Source of the DNA: FEN-1350 sp964643355
GTDB taxonomy: Bacteria > Planctomycetota > Phycisphaerae > Sedimentisphaerales > Anaerohalosphaeraceae
Assembly: GCA_964643355.1 (NCBI GenBank)
Contig: CAZXPW010000002.1
Span: 62,001-126,000, forward strand
Direction of reading: 5' to 3'
DNA: 64,000 nt
Part shown: positions 46,106 to 54,187 of the stretch, one piece after another
Numbering within the stretch: position 1 is the stretch's first letter
How the letters are laid out: each line of letters starts with the position of its first letter
Translations under genes and position numbers: made by a program
The notes under the pieces: generated by a model
The model's input: only the letters and a program-made list of their open reading frames with translations
Told to the model about the DNA's origin: nothing
The model's database searches: none

Positions 46106-47608
46106 ATGGTCGGCCAGGTTACGGTTGCGGCGTTGGGCGTTTCCTTCGTGATCTATCTGGGGGTGGGATATTTCCTGGGCCGGAAAACTCGGGGGATCGC
46201 CGATCTGCTTCCGCTGGATTTTGGCCGTCAGGCCCGCGTGGCAAGCTCCGCCGAATTTTCCGCCAGCACCGTCGCGACCACCATCTCCCTGGCCACGGTC
46301 GTCTTGGCCTTCTTCGAAATGGCCGAGTCCTTCGGCGTGTGGTTGTTCTGGACCGTGGCGACAACCTCGCTGGGGTTGCTGGTGGTTCGGGTATTCGCCC
46401 GCCGAATCTGGAGGCGGATGGAGGCCTACGATCATCGGCCGTCTCTGCATGAATTTCTCGGAGCCGAATACAATAGCGAAGCGCTGTCCTATGTCAGCGC
46501 CGCCTGTACCAGCATGGGCTTTCTGGCTGCATTCGCCGTGGAGCTGACCGTCGGCTCAAAATTTTTCGGTTGGCTGGTCCCCGGGATCCCGACTTGGATC
46601 GTCGTGCTGGTGTTGTCCGTCGTGTCCTTTGTATACACCGCCATGGGCGGTTTTCGCGCCGTGATTATTACGGACCGAATCCAGATGGTCTCCATCTGGT
46701 TGTTGTTGCTGGCCATGCCCGTCTTTTATATCCTGTATGTCGCAAGCCACGGGGGATTGGCGGAAAATTTCGCCAGGGTGCCTTCGGAAGTCTGGTCGTT
46801 TTCGGCGCGCGATGGGTTGTGGTCTTTCCTGCTTGGTATTGTCATAATCAATGTTCCGACCTTTCTGTCGGATATGAGCGTCTGGCAACGAATCGCCGGG
46901 GCCCAGAAAGATCAGACGGTCATCGGGGGTCTCTGGGCCAGCATCCTCGGCTCGGCTGCTACCTGGACCGTATTTGTTCTTCTGGCCTGTTCGGCGTTTC
47001 TGATCGTGCCGAATCCCGGCAATCGTCTTCTGCTGGTCAGCGTGCTGGAGGCCATCGGACAATATGACGGGATTCTGGGAAACTTGATTTTGTTTTGCAT
47101 CGTTTTGGGGTTGTACGGAGCGATGCTTTCAACGGCCTCGACGCAATTAATCGCCGTTTCTCATTCGCTTTACGAAGACCTCTTTTGCCGACGCAGAGGC
47201 CGCGCGCTCAAAGATCGCCTCGGATCCGCCCGGGAACTGAGAATTTCGCGAACGATCCTGATTGGTTCGGCCGTCATTTCCATGCTGCTGGTGGTATTGC
47301 TGTCACGGGTTGGTTTCGGAATTTCCGATCTGGTGTTCGCTATTTATGGCGCGCAGGTGGGACTGTGTCCCCTGGCGATCTGCGCCTTATTGCTGGATCG
47401 GCGACAACTCAAGGGTATGTCCGACTGGGCGGCCTCGGCCCTGACGGCCGGTTTTGTCATGGGCTGGGGCAGTGCCTTGTTCGGTCGCTTGATGAATCAT
47501 ACGCAGATGGTGTATCTGGCGCCCGCATTCAGTTTGCTGACCTCCGCGGGATTGCTGGGAATCGGCTTTTTTGTCAGCAGTGGGCTTCGCAAAGACCCTG
47601 TCCCATGA
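46106..47608 (+). CDS. Sodium/solute symporter (SSS family)
   Basis: The 500-residue protein has about 13 transmembrane helices and SSS-family features such as the ASTVATTISLATV segment with Ser/Thr-rich first helices, the YTAMGGFRAVIITDRIQM motif in helix 5, and an inverted-repeat layout. It starts at an ATG with GGAG ten bases upstream, four bases after the CDPS stop. In this operon it may move the cyclodipeptide product or a precursor; SSS proteins usually import with sodium, so direction is open. Substrate is unknown. Confidence 0.85.
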   Translation: MVGQVTVAALGVSFVIYLGVGYFLGRKTRGIADLLPLDFGRQARVASSAEFSASTVATTISLATVVLAFFEMAESFGVWLFWTVATTSLGLLVVRVFARRIWRRMEAYDHRPSLHEFLGAEYNSEALSYVSAACTSMGFLAAFAVELTVGSKFFGWLVPGIPTWIVVLVLSVVSFVYTAMGGFRAVIITDRIQMVSIWLLLLAMPVFYILYVASHGGLAENFARVPSEVWSFSARDGLWSFLLGIVIINVPTFLSDMSVWQRIAGAQKDQTVIGGLWASILGSAATWTVFVLLACSAFLIVPNPGNRLLLVSVLEAIGQYDGILGNLILFCIVLGLYGAMLSTASTQLIAVSHSLYEDLFCRRRGRALKDRLGSARELRISRTILIGSAVISMLLVVLLSRVGFGISDLVFAIYGAQVGLCPLAICALLLDRRQLKGMSDWAASALTAGFVMGWGSALFGRLMNHTQMVYLAPAFSLLTSAGLLGIGFFVSSGLRKDPVP

Positions 47609-48069
47609 TCTGGATCCTTCTCAAATCCATAATCAAGGCCCGCAAGGCCGGCCTAATGCGACTTCGTCCAGCCAGCCAACCAACTCGATTGGATTGCCTG
47701 GCCGCGGCCTGCGCTAAATGCTGCAATACCCTTGGCTCTCCACGGGTCACGGATTCAGAAGCGCAACAGATCGGAGATGAGCATCTTTGTCGGATCCGGG
47801 ATGCAATTTTTACAAAGTCCCACAATGGAGCATGTTCGCTTCTCAAAGATGGATTATGCGGTATATATCTCCATCGCCCCAGCGGCTGTCGCGAATATCC
47901 CTGGTATAACATCCGCGGACAACTCTATTACGACAGCGGATGTCCGGGGATCAAGCACGATTTTGACCAAAGACCTCTTGTGGATTCCATTCAGCCATGG
48001 GAAAATTTTTTCCCGCGGACGGGTCTGATCGGCCGGTGGATAGTATCCAGAATTTGCTTTTCCCGATGA
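47605..48069 (+). CDS. YkgJ-like Cys-cluster protein
   Basis: This 154-residue protein overlaps the symporter by ATGA. It has the YkgJ/UPF0153-type cysteine pattern: CLAAACAKCC, then CSLLKDGLCGIY, SGCREYPW and a later SGCPG, a set of cysteines likely to bind a zinc or iron centre. It is the last gene of the CDPS operon. YkgJ proteins have no settled function; a tailoring role on the cyclodipeptide is speculation based on place. Confidence 0.75.
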   Translation: MIWILLKSIIKARKAGLMRLRPASQPTRLDCLAAACAKCCNTLGSPRVTDSEAQQIGDEHLCRIRDAIFTKSHNGACSLLKDGLCGIYLHRPSGCREYPWYNIRGQLYYDSGCPGIKHDFDQRPLVDSIQPWENFFPRTGLIGRWIVSRICFSR

Positions 48070-48329
48070 TTTTATCTGTTTGAAACCTCAATATCGCCGT
48101 TTCTACGCTGAAAAGGGCGCAGTTCCGTAAAAATTTATTTTTTTGCAGAACATTAAAAATCGTATTGCATTATGTAATGATGTGTGTTATTATATATTTA
48201 AGAGGATAAAAAGACGGTAGATCTTTCCCATTTTAACAAGGTTCTATTTCCCGCATAACCCCTATCTTTACATGAGGGAATGGCTTAAAAAATCCGGAAA
48301 AATACTGAACAACTTTCCGGAAAACTCCG
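48070..48329. other. AT-rich intergenic stretch after CDPS operon
   Basis: No coding region is supported here. An 8-bp inverted repeat, TCCGGAAA (48293-48300) with TTTCCGGA (48314-48321), lies just before a double TATAAT and may be an operator for the downstream RNA. Confidence 0.4.
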
Positions 48330-48340
48330 TATAATATAAT
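48330..48340 (+). promoter_or_regulatory. Overlapping TATAAT -10 boxes for candidate small RNA
   Basis: Two overlapping TATAAT elements sit at 48330-48335 and 48335-48340. No good -35 box is visible at normal spacing. The 8-bp inverted repeat overlaps the -35 area. Confidence 0.4.
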
Positions 48341-48342
48341 GT

Positions 48343-48438
48343 AGTGGTTATCAATATCGCCCTCCTCCTTTTAAGTCTAGGTTGAAAGACCTAGGAACCG
48401 GAAGCAGAGCGGCTCCTCCTCCGCTCTGCTTTATTTTT
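48343..48438 (+). ncRNA. Candidate small RNA with anti-Shine-Dalgarno-like C-rich segments
   Basis: Between the TATAAT boxes and a strong terminator a transcript of about 95 bases would form. It carries CCCTCCTCCTTTT (single-stranded by simple folding), then a small hairpin CTAGGT/ACCTAG, then the terminator whose 8-base loop is CTCCTCCT. Both C-rich parts complement AGGAGG ribosome binding sites. No reading frame with a start site is seen. The idea of a translation-blocking small RNA is inference. Confidence 0.45.
48404..48438 (+). terminator. Intrinsic terminator of candidate small RNA
   Basis: A perfect 9-bp stem GCAGAGCGG/CCGCTCTGC with loop CTCCTCCT is followed directly by TTTATTTTT, a canonical rho-independent terminator. 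Confidence 0.85.
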
Positions 48439-48769
48439 GCGCTTTGTGGTGCCGGTTCAACCCGGTTCTACCTTCCGATAATAACCCATCAACCGAATAA
48501 AAAAACGAGCCGACGATACGCCGGATTCCGATAATCCCATACACGACAATTCTGATACCGGGTCGCTTATGGGGACCTGTCAACAAAAATTTTCTCTGAA
48601 ACAAAAAAATCCTTCTTTCCTTCGAAACTTCAGGTCCGATAGTTATTCTATCGGCAAAAAAAATATCTCCGTTTTTTCCACCTGAACGGAAGATTTCGTA
48701 CACTTTAGCAGGGACGGAAAAAAATCCGGAAAGTTTTTGAATGCATTTCCCGAACTTGGCCGACAGATA

Positions 48770-48778
48770 TGATATAAT
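48770..48778 (+). promoter_or_regulatory. Extended -10 promoter for PGRP-like gene
   Basis: TGA followed by TATAAT is a perfect TGn extended -10. It would start RNA near 48785, upstream of the GTG at 48825, which supports that start and argues against the longer frame from 48741. Confidence 0.5.
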
Positions 48779-48824
48779 GGAATTGAAATATGTGCGGAAC
48801 GGGCGGGATGACGAAAGGGCAACC

Positions 48825-49376
48825 GTGAAGAATCAGAATCGGGCATTTAAGGTATGGATGTCGCTGGTGGCGTCGATGACGCTGGGCGCAGTGGTGTTGA
48901 TGGCCGTGGATCGCAAAACGGTCAGCGACGGCGCGTTTAGTCTGGCCGGTTATGTCCAGTTAAGTCCCGTGGAAAAGATCGTTCTGGACAGTATTAATGG
49001 GGATCCCGGAAGCTGGAATCGAGTTCAGGTGTTCTTCAGCGGGACCAGCACCAGTCATACCGATAAGATTCTGCAGAAATTCACCAGTTCCGACGGCGTA
49101 CAGTTCCATTTCATCGTATGCAACGGCGTCGGGACAGACAACGAAGGCAATCCAATCGCCGACGGCCAGATCGAATACACCTCCCAGTGGGTTCAGCAGA
49201 AGCCCTGTCTTGGGACACAGGATGCGACGATCCGTATCTGCGTGGTATCCGACGGGATCGTCACCGTTCCCACCGACAGCCAGATCAAACGGGTGGCGAC
49301 ACTGGTACGGCTCTTTAACCAGCGGTTGGGGATTCCTTCCAAGAATATCTCATTTCCCGCCAATTGGCAAATGTAA
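48825..49376 (+). CDS. Exported PGRP-like domain protein, probably zinc-less
   Basis: The 183-residue protein has an N-terminal hydrophobic signal anchor and a domain resembling the amidase_2/peptidoglycan-recognition (PGRP) fold: VFFSGTSTS at the place of the usual IHHS motif, FHFIVCNGVGTDN, a QIEYTSQW segment, IRICVV and PTDSQIKRVATLVRL helix, and LGIPSKNI. The usual first zinc His is replaced, and I see no later GH ligand, so it likely binds muropeptides without hydrolysis. The start is GTG at 48825, after GAAAGGG. Family assignment is by pattern. Confidence 0.6.
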   Translation: MKNQNRAFKVWMSLVASMTLGAVVLMAVDRKTVSDGAFSLAGYVQLSPVEKIVLDSINGDPGSWNRVQVFFSGTSTSHTDKILQKFTSSDGVQFHFIVCNGVGTDNEGNPIADGQIEYTSQWVQQKPCLGTQDATIRICVVSDGIVTVPTDSQIKRVATLVRLFNQRLGIPSKNISFPANWQM

Positions 49377-49399
49377 GATTTCCACAGGGAATCGTTTCC

Positions 49400-49422
49400 A
49401 ACCCGGCCAAGGCCGGGTTTTT
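49400..49422 (+). terminator. Intrinsic terminator after PGRP-like gene
   Basis: The hairpin AACCCGGCC-AA-GGCCGGGTT runs into TTTC, with a short T tract after the stem. It lies between two convergent genes, and the T tract points to the plus-strand gene. Confidence 0.75.
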
Positions 49423-49469
49423 CATGCGCATCAACAACCGCCCTCAATCCCAACGACGGCTTGGATGAT

Positions 49470-51443
49470 TCAGCGGGTTTTGAATACGAAACGGCCCGGA
49501 TCCGCCAGAACCGTCGGAGAAATGATATCACCGAAACGGGTCTGGGCGTCTTTGAGCCGTTGGCGAACCTTCGCAAAAGTATCAAACACAATCGCGGGCG
49601 TGTCATCGACCTTGGTTCGATAGATCGCCTCGACGCGGTCGAACTTGGCCAAGAGATTGGGCACGCGAATGCTGAAGGCCATGATATATTGTTCTTCGGT
49701 GTAGGTTTTATCGAGTTTGGCCTTAAACAACGGGGCGATATCCTTATACAAGGGGATATACCCCGTAGGCGTCTTGATGGCATCGACATCGCCATTGGTC
49801 CGCAGTTCGGCCCAGAGCAGCCAGATCATCTTATCGAGGATGCCATTGAGGTACTTCCCGTTTTGATCGCGTAAAAAGTAGTTCACCGAAAAGATCGCCG
49901 GCGGTTTGTCGACGCCCTTGGCGAAATCAAGGTTGTTTTGGATATAACGACCCAGCGGAATCGAGACAAAGTCCTGATTACTCATGATGTTGAAAGTCCG
50001 GACTCCGGCCTGTCCGATGGTGGCGGCGGTGGTTTCCGATTCCAGCGAGGCGCCCTTGGTGATGATGCCTTCGGTCCAGTCGAACGCCTGTTCGACCGGG
50101 ACGAGAGTATCGCTGTCGCGGCCTCCGTAGATGATCGCTCCCAGCGGCACCCCATCCGGATTGTCGGCCTCGGGATCGCGATTCGGCAGGGCCGAAATGC
50201 TGACGGTGTATCGGGCGTTCTTATGCGAGGGGGGGATGGGCTTTCCGTCGGAACCAAGCTTGCCTTTGAACCATTGCCCCTGGAAGTTGACGCCGTTTTC
50301 GGGAAGCTCGGAACCCATACCCGTCCAGTAGGGCTTGCCGTCGGCGATCAGGACATTTCCATAGATGACCTCGCCGGGGGTGGTGATGGCATGATAGATG
50401 GAGGGATCATCCTTGGGATTGACATCCTCGATAATGCCAAAGATTCCGCGTTCGACATTGGCCGTGAACATCTTTCCGTTTCGTTTGCGGAGATAGGCGA
50501 TATCGTCGCCGATAATGGTCTGGCCAGGGAGCATCGCCGTAGAGGTCTTCCCGCAAGCGGAAGGGAATGCACCGTTGAAGTAGGTCACCCGATCCCCGGG
50601 GCCGTGCACTCCCATGATGAACATGTGTTCGGCAAGCCAGCCCTCCTTGTCGGCCTTTTGAATGGCCAACCGAAGGGCCAGCTTTTTGAGTCCGACGGTA
50701 TTGCCGGCATATTGCGTATTGACGGAATAGACCGTGTCGTCTTCGAGATCGATATAGATGCGTTTTTTCTCGAAGTTCTTGCTGACCTCGTTGACCAACT
50801 CGCCCTGCGAATGGAAAAATTTGAAAAATTCGTCACCGGACACTTTTTTGAACTGCTCATATCCGGGTCGGTAGAGGATATATTCGCTGTGGACAACATA
50901 GGGACTATCTGTGATCTGGACACAGGAGATGGAAAATTCAGACCCCGTCGGACACAGACACAAAAAGCACACTATCATCTCACGGTCAACCATGGAGTCT
51001 TTGAGAAGCGCTCGGACTTCGGCAAGGCCGCTCTTTTTGTCCGTAGAATTCAGACTTGCCCCAAGGGTCATTCCTTCGGGTAACAAGTACCTGGTGACTT
51101 CCTTATCGCGGCCCTGGTCGTTGACTCCGTCAAAATGGTAGGTGTGGCCGGGCGTGGACAGAGGGTGCTCGCCGTTTCCATTGAAGGCCATTTGTCGGAT
51201 ACGATTTCTGTCTTCCAGTGAATCCGAACAGATATACACCGACTTGGGATTGGCCAAATCGATGGCATCGGCCACAAATGCGTGTAAGTCGGCATTCGGG
51301 ATGGCCATCAGACGCTGAAAGCTTTCGCCGGATACACGCCTTTTCAGGATTTTCTGCACTCTGTCCACACTGTCACCTGCCTTTAGTTCCTGGATGCTCT
51401 GGGAATTCACAGACACAAAATCCGGCCGATTGTAAAACCTCAC
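49470..51443 (-). CDS. pckG: Phosphoenolpyruvate carboxykinase (GTP)
   Basis: The GTP-type PEPCK motifs are visible: the kinase-1a loop FPSACGKTSTAML with the reactive Cys, metal-site TIIGDDIAYL, and the substrate segment RYTVSISALPN. It converts oxaloacetate and GTP to PEP in gluconeogenesis. The 657 residues exceed the usual 600-620 because of an N-terminal extension of about 30 residues and small insertions. The GTG start at 51443 lacks a clear ribosome binding site, and a start some 20-30 codons further in is possible. It is encoded on its own strand between convergent and divergent neighbours. Confidence 0.93.
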   Translation of the reverse strand: MRFYNRPDFVSVNSQSIQELKAGDSVDRVQKILKRRVSGESFQRLMAIPNADLHAFVADAIDLANPKSVYICSDSLEDRNRIRQMAFNGNGEHPLSTPGHTYHFDGVNDQGRDKEVTRYLLPEGMTLGASLNSTDKKSGLAEVRALLKDSMVDREMIVCFLCLCPTGSEFSISCVQITDSPYVVHSEYILYRPGYEQFKKVSGDEFFKFFHSQGELVNEVSKNFEKKRIYIDLEDDTVYSVNTQYAGNTVGLKKLALRLAIQKADKEGWLAEHMFIMGVHGPGDRVTYFNGAFPSACGKTSTAMLPGQTIIGDDIAYLRKRNGKMFTANVERGIFGIIEDVNPKDDPSIYHAITTPGEVIYGNVLIADGKPYWTGMGSELPENGVNFQGQWFKGKLGSDGKPIPPSHKNARYTVSISALPNRDPEADNPDGVPLGAIIYGGRDSDTLVPVEQAFDWTEGIITKGASLESETTAATIGQAGVRTFNIMSNQDFVSIPLGRYIQNNLDFAKGVDKPPAIFSVNYFLRDQNGKYLNGILDKMIWLLWAELRTNGDVDAIKTPTGYIPLYKDIAPLFKAKLDKTYTEEQYIMAFSIRVPNLLAKFDRVEAIYRTKVDDTPAIVFDTFAKVRQRLKDAQTRFGDIISPTVLADPGRFVFKTR

Positions 51444-51638
51444 ATAGACTTGTCAACACAATTTTGCCAGTTTTGATTGTCGATGGATCATTTTCCGCAT
51501 TTTTACCATTGAAAACCCTGGTTGTGAAGGGGGGCCTCCAAGCGAACTGCTGATTCTGAGCCCTTGAGCAAATCGGCCGGGGGAAGTATCATGTCTTGAA
51601 ATGTCCCTGTTATCCAAATGAGACAGAAAGGATTCGAT

Positions 51639-53141
51639 ATGACCCTCAGAGGACTTCGATATGGTTTTTTTGTAATGACCGCGCTGGCCTTGGCGGGAGG
51701 ATGCAAGGCCGTTGTTTCGGAGATTGAGCCGATTGCAGTCACTCCGAACGATTCTTCCGATCAGATTCTCGCCAAGGCGACCCAGGTCCGGCCGCATCCG
51801 AGGCAGATCGCCTGGCAAAAACGGGAGTTGATCGCGTTTATTCACTTCACGGTCAATACCTTCACTAACCGGGAATGGGGCGATGGAAAGGAAGATCCGA
51901 AGATTTTCAATCCAACGGAGCTGGATGCCCGCCAATGGGTCCGAGTCTGCAAAGAGGCCGGTATCAAATTGATCATCTTGACGGCCAAGCATCACGACGG
52001 TTTTTGCCTGTGGCCCAGCGCCTATACCGAGCACTCCGTCAAAAACAGCCCGTGGAAAGACGGCAAAGGCGATGTTGTCGGCGAGCTGGCGGTGGCATGC
52101 AAGGAGGCAGGCGTGGAACTGGGTCTTTACCTGTCGCCCTGGGACCGGCACGAGAAGACTTATGGGGATTCTCCCCGATACAATGAGTTTTTTTGTAATC
52201 AGTTGCGGGAATTGCTCACTCACTATGGACCGATTCGCGAGGTCTGGTTTGATGGGGCCTGCGGGGAGGGGCCGAATGGTAAACGGCAAGTATATGACTG
52301 GCCGAAGTTCAATGCGGTGGTGCGGGAGCTGGCGCCGAATGCGGTGATTTTCAACGGGCCGGATGTTCGATGGGTTGGTAACGAGAGCGGGTTTGCACGG
52401 GAGACGGAGTGGAGCGTTGTCGGCGTCGATACGCTGGAGGGACTTGGATATGGACTGGAAACCGGCGGAAGGATCACCGGAAAAGACCTGGGTAGTCTGA
52501 ATATCCTCAGGAAATCAAAATTCATGGTTTGGTATCCGGCCGAAACCGATGTCTCCATCCGACCGGGCTGGTTCTATCATGCCTTGGAAGACAGCAAGGT
52601 CAAAAGCGTCAAACAATTATTGGATATTTACTATGCTTCGGTCGGACGCAATTCTCTGCTCCTGCTGAACTTGCCACCGGATCGTCGCGGGCTTATCCAC
52701 GAGATCGACGCAGCACGGTTGGCGGAATTCGGGCGGATGATCCGAGAGACCTTCAAGACCAATCTTGCGGCCGGAAGCAAGACTGCCGATGGGGCAGAAA
52801 ACCTGATCGATGGGAACTGGGACAGCACCTGGTCGCCGGGCGACGGCCAAACCACGCCCACAATTGAATTTGATCTTGGTCAGGCCAAAACCTTCAACTG
52901 CGTAATGGTGCAGGAGTTCATCCCGGAAGGCCAGCGCGTCGAAGAATTTTCCGTCGATGTGTGGGATGGCAACGCCTTCAAGTCGATCGCCAAGGGCACA
53001 ACCATTGGTTACAAGCGTTTGATACGGTTTCCGGACACGACATCCTCAAAGGTTCGGTTGACTATTCTTCAGTCCAGGGCCACTGCGGTACTTAATGGTT
53101 TTGGTCTTTTCCTGCAACCGACACAAGTGGAGTCGAAATGA
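51639..53141 (+). CDS. Alpha-L-fucosidase (GH29) lipoprotein with F5/8-type domain
   Basis: A lipoprotein signal (LALAGGC) leads into a GH29 TIM barrel with AKHHDGFCLWPS, the EVWFDGA motif that contains the nucleophile Asp, and WYPAETDVSIRPGWFY. The C-terminal 130 residues look like a discoidin/F5-8C carbohydrate-binding domain (LIDGNWDSTWSPG, FDLGQAKTFNCVMVQE). It should release fucose from glycans at the cell surface. I chose the ATG at 51639 with AAAGGA upstream rather than 51618. The stop overlaps the next gene's alternative ATG. Confidence 0.92.
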   Translation: MTLRGLRYGFFVMTALALAGGCKAVVSEIEPIAVTPNDSSDQILAKATQVRPHPRQIAWQKRELIAFIHFTVNTFTNREWGDGKEDPKIFNPTELDARQWVRVCKEAGIKLIILTAKHHDGFCLWPSAYTEHSVKNSPWKDGKGDVVGELAVACKEAGVELGLYLSPWDRHEKTYGDSPRYNEFFCNQLRELLTHYGPIREVWFDGACGEGPNGKRQVYDWPKFNAVVRELAPNAVIFNGPDVRWVGNESGFARETEWSVVGVDTLEGLGYGLETGGRITGKDLGSLNILRKSKFMVWYPAETDVSIRPGWFYHALEDSKVKSVKQLLDIYYASVGRNSLLLLNLPPDRRGLIHEIDAARLAEFGRMIRETFKTNLAAGSKTADGAENLIDGNWDSTWSPGDGQTTPTIEFDLGQAKTFNCVMVQEFIPEGQRVEEFSVDVWDGNAFKSIAKGTTIGYKRLIRFPDTTSSKVRLTILQSRATAVLNGFGLFLQPTQVESK

Positions 53142-53191
53142 ACCAAAGTTTCCCAAAAAAGGAACGCATCCTTTTGAAAGGAATTGTCCTC

Positions 53192-54169
53192 GTGAAACAA
53201 AGGATTTTTGATTCCGGTATTGTCTGGGTCATTCTTGCGGCGTTGGCGGGTTGCTCGGCAAACCAGTCCGAATCCAGACCGGCAGCGCTCAATCTCAATC
53301 GCCCCCTTCGACTGGCGTTTATCACTTGTTCGGTGGAAGGGAAATTTTTCGAGCCGCTCCGCAAAGGGATCGACGATGCCGCGCGCCAAATGAATGTCCG
53401 CGCCGACTTTATGGGCACTCGCGGCGTGGATATCCCGGCGCAGATTGAGATGGTCCGCCAGGCCGTCAAGGACGGTTATGACGGGATTGCCCTGAATATC
53501 ATCGATCCGGTCGCCTTCGACGCCGTCATTCAGGAGGCCCTGGACAAGGGCGTGCCGGTCGTGGCTTTCAACATCGACGACAACGCCACGCCCAGCGCAC
53601 GGCTCAGCGGCGTGGGGCAGAATTTTGTTGAGGCGGGAAAGAGATTGGCAAACAAACTGTTACCCGCTATCCCCGAAAATTCGCATGTCCTGATGACCCT
53701 GCATGATGCGGGTATCTCCGCCCTCGACGATCGTCAGCGTGGAATGCAGGAGGTCCTCAAGACGAAACGGATCCAATGGACATCGCTGGTTTCCGGGAAT
53801 GACTCGGTCAAGGCCGCCGAGGTCATCGCCGCGGCTCTGAAGGAACATTCGGATATTCGCATTGTGCTCGGTTCCGGCCAGGCCGACACGGAAGCCGCCG
53901 GCCGCGCGATCCGGTCGTATTTTGCGGGCAAGGGCTACTGGGCGGCGGGGTTTGACCTTTCGCCAACGACGCTGGAACTGATCCGCCAGGGGCACATCCG
54001 CTGCACCGTCGATCAGCAGCCGTATATCCAGGGCTATTATCCCGTGGTACAATTAACGCTGCTGATCCGCTACGGGATTCAACCGGCCGATATCGACGCC
54101 GGGGCGACAATCATCGACGCATCGAATGTCGAACAGGTGGTCCATCTGACAAAACAACACATCCGTTAA
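53192..54169 (+). CDS. Sugar-binding lipoprotein (ABC-type periplasmic binding protein)
   Basis: A lipoprotein signal (LAALAGC) is followed by a two-lobed type I periplasmic binding protein (Peripla_BP_4/LacI-RbsB type), with RLAFITCSVEG, GYDGIALNIIDPVAFD, VPVVAFNIDD and a GFDLSPTTLELI motif. It probably binds fucose or a related sugar. The GTG at 53192 has AAAGGA upstream; an ATG at 53138 overlapping the fucosidase stop (ATGA) is the alternative. No ABC permease or ATPase gene follows; a sodium symporter does. Confidence 0.88.
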   Translation: MKQRIFDSGIVWVILAALAGCSANQSESRPAALNLNRPLRLAFITCSVEGKFFEPLRKGIDDAARQMNVRADFMGTRGVDIPAQIEMVRQAVKDGYDGIALNIIDPVAFDAVIQEALDKGVPVVAFNIDDNATPSARLSGVGQNFVEAGKRLANKLLPAIPENSHVLMTLHDAGISALDDRQRGMQEVLKTKRIQWTSLVSGNDSVKAAEVIAAALKEHSDIRIVLGSGQADTEAAGRAIRSYFAGKGYWAAGFDLSPTTLELIRQGHIRCTVDQQPYIQGYYPVVQLTLLIRYGIQPADIDAGATIIDASNVEQVVHLTKQHIR

Positions 54170-54187
54170 CCGTATAAAGGTTCACCG

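Noticed and set aside
49938..51083. A 381-codon frame opposite pckG
   Set aside because: The opposite strand has all PEPCK motifs.
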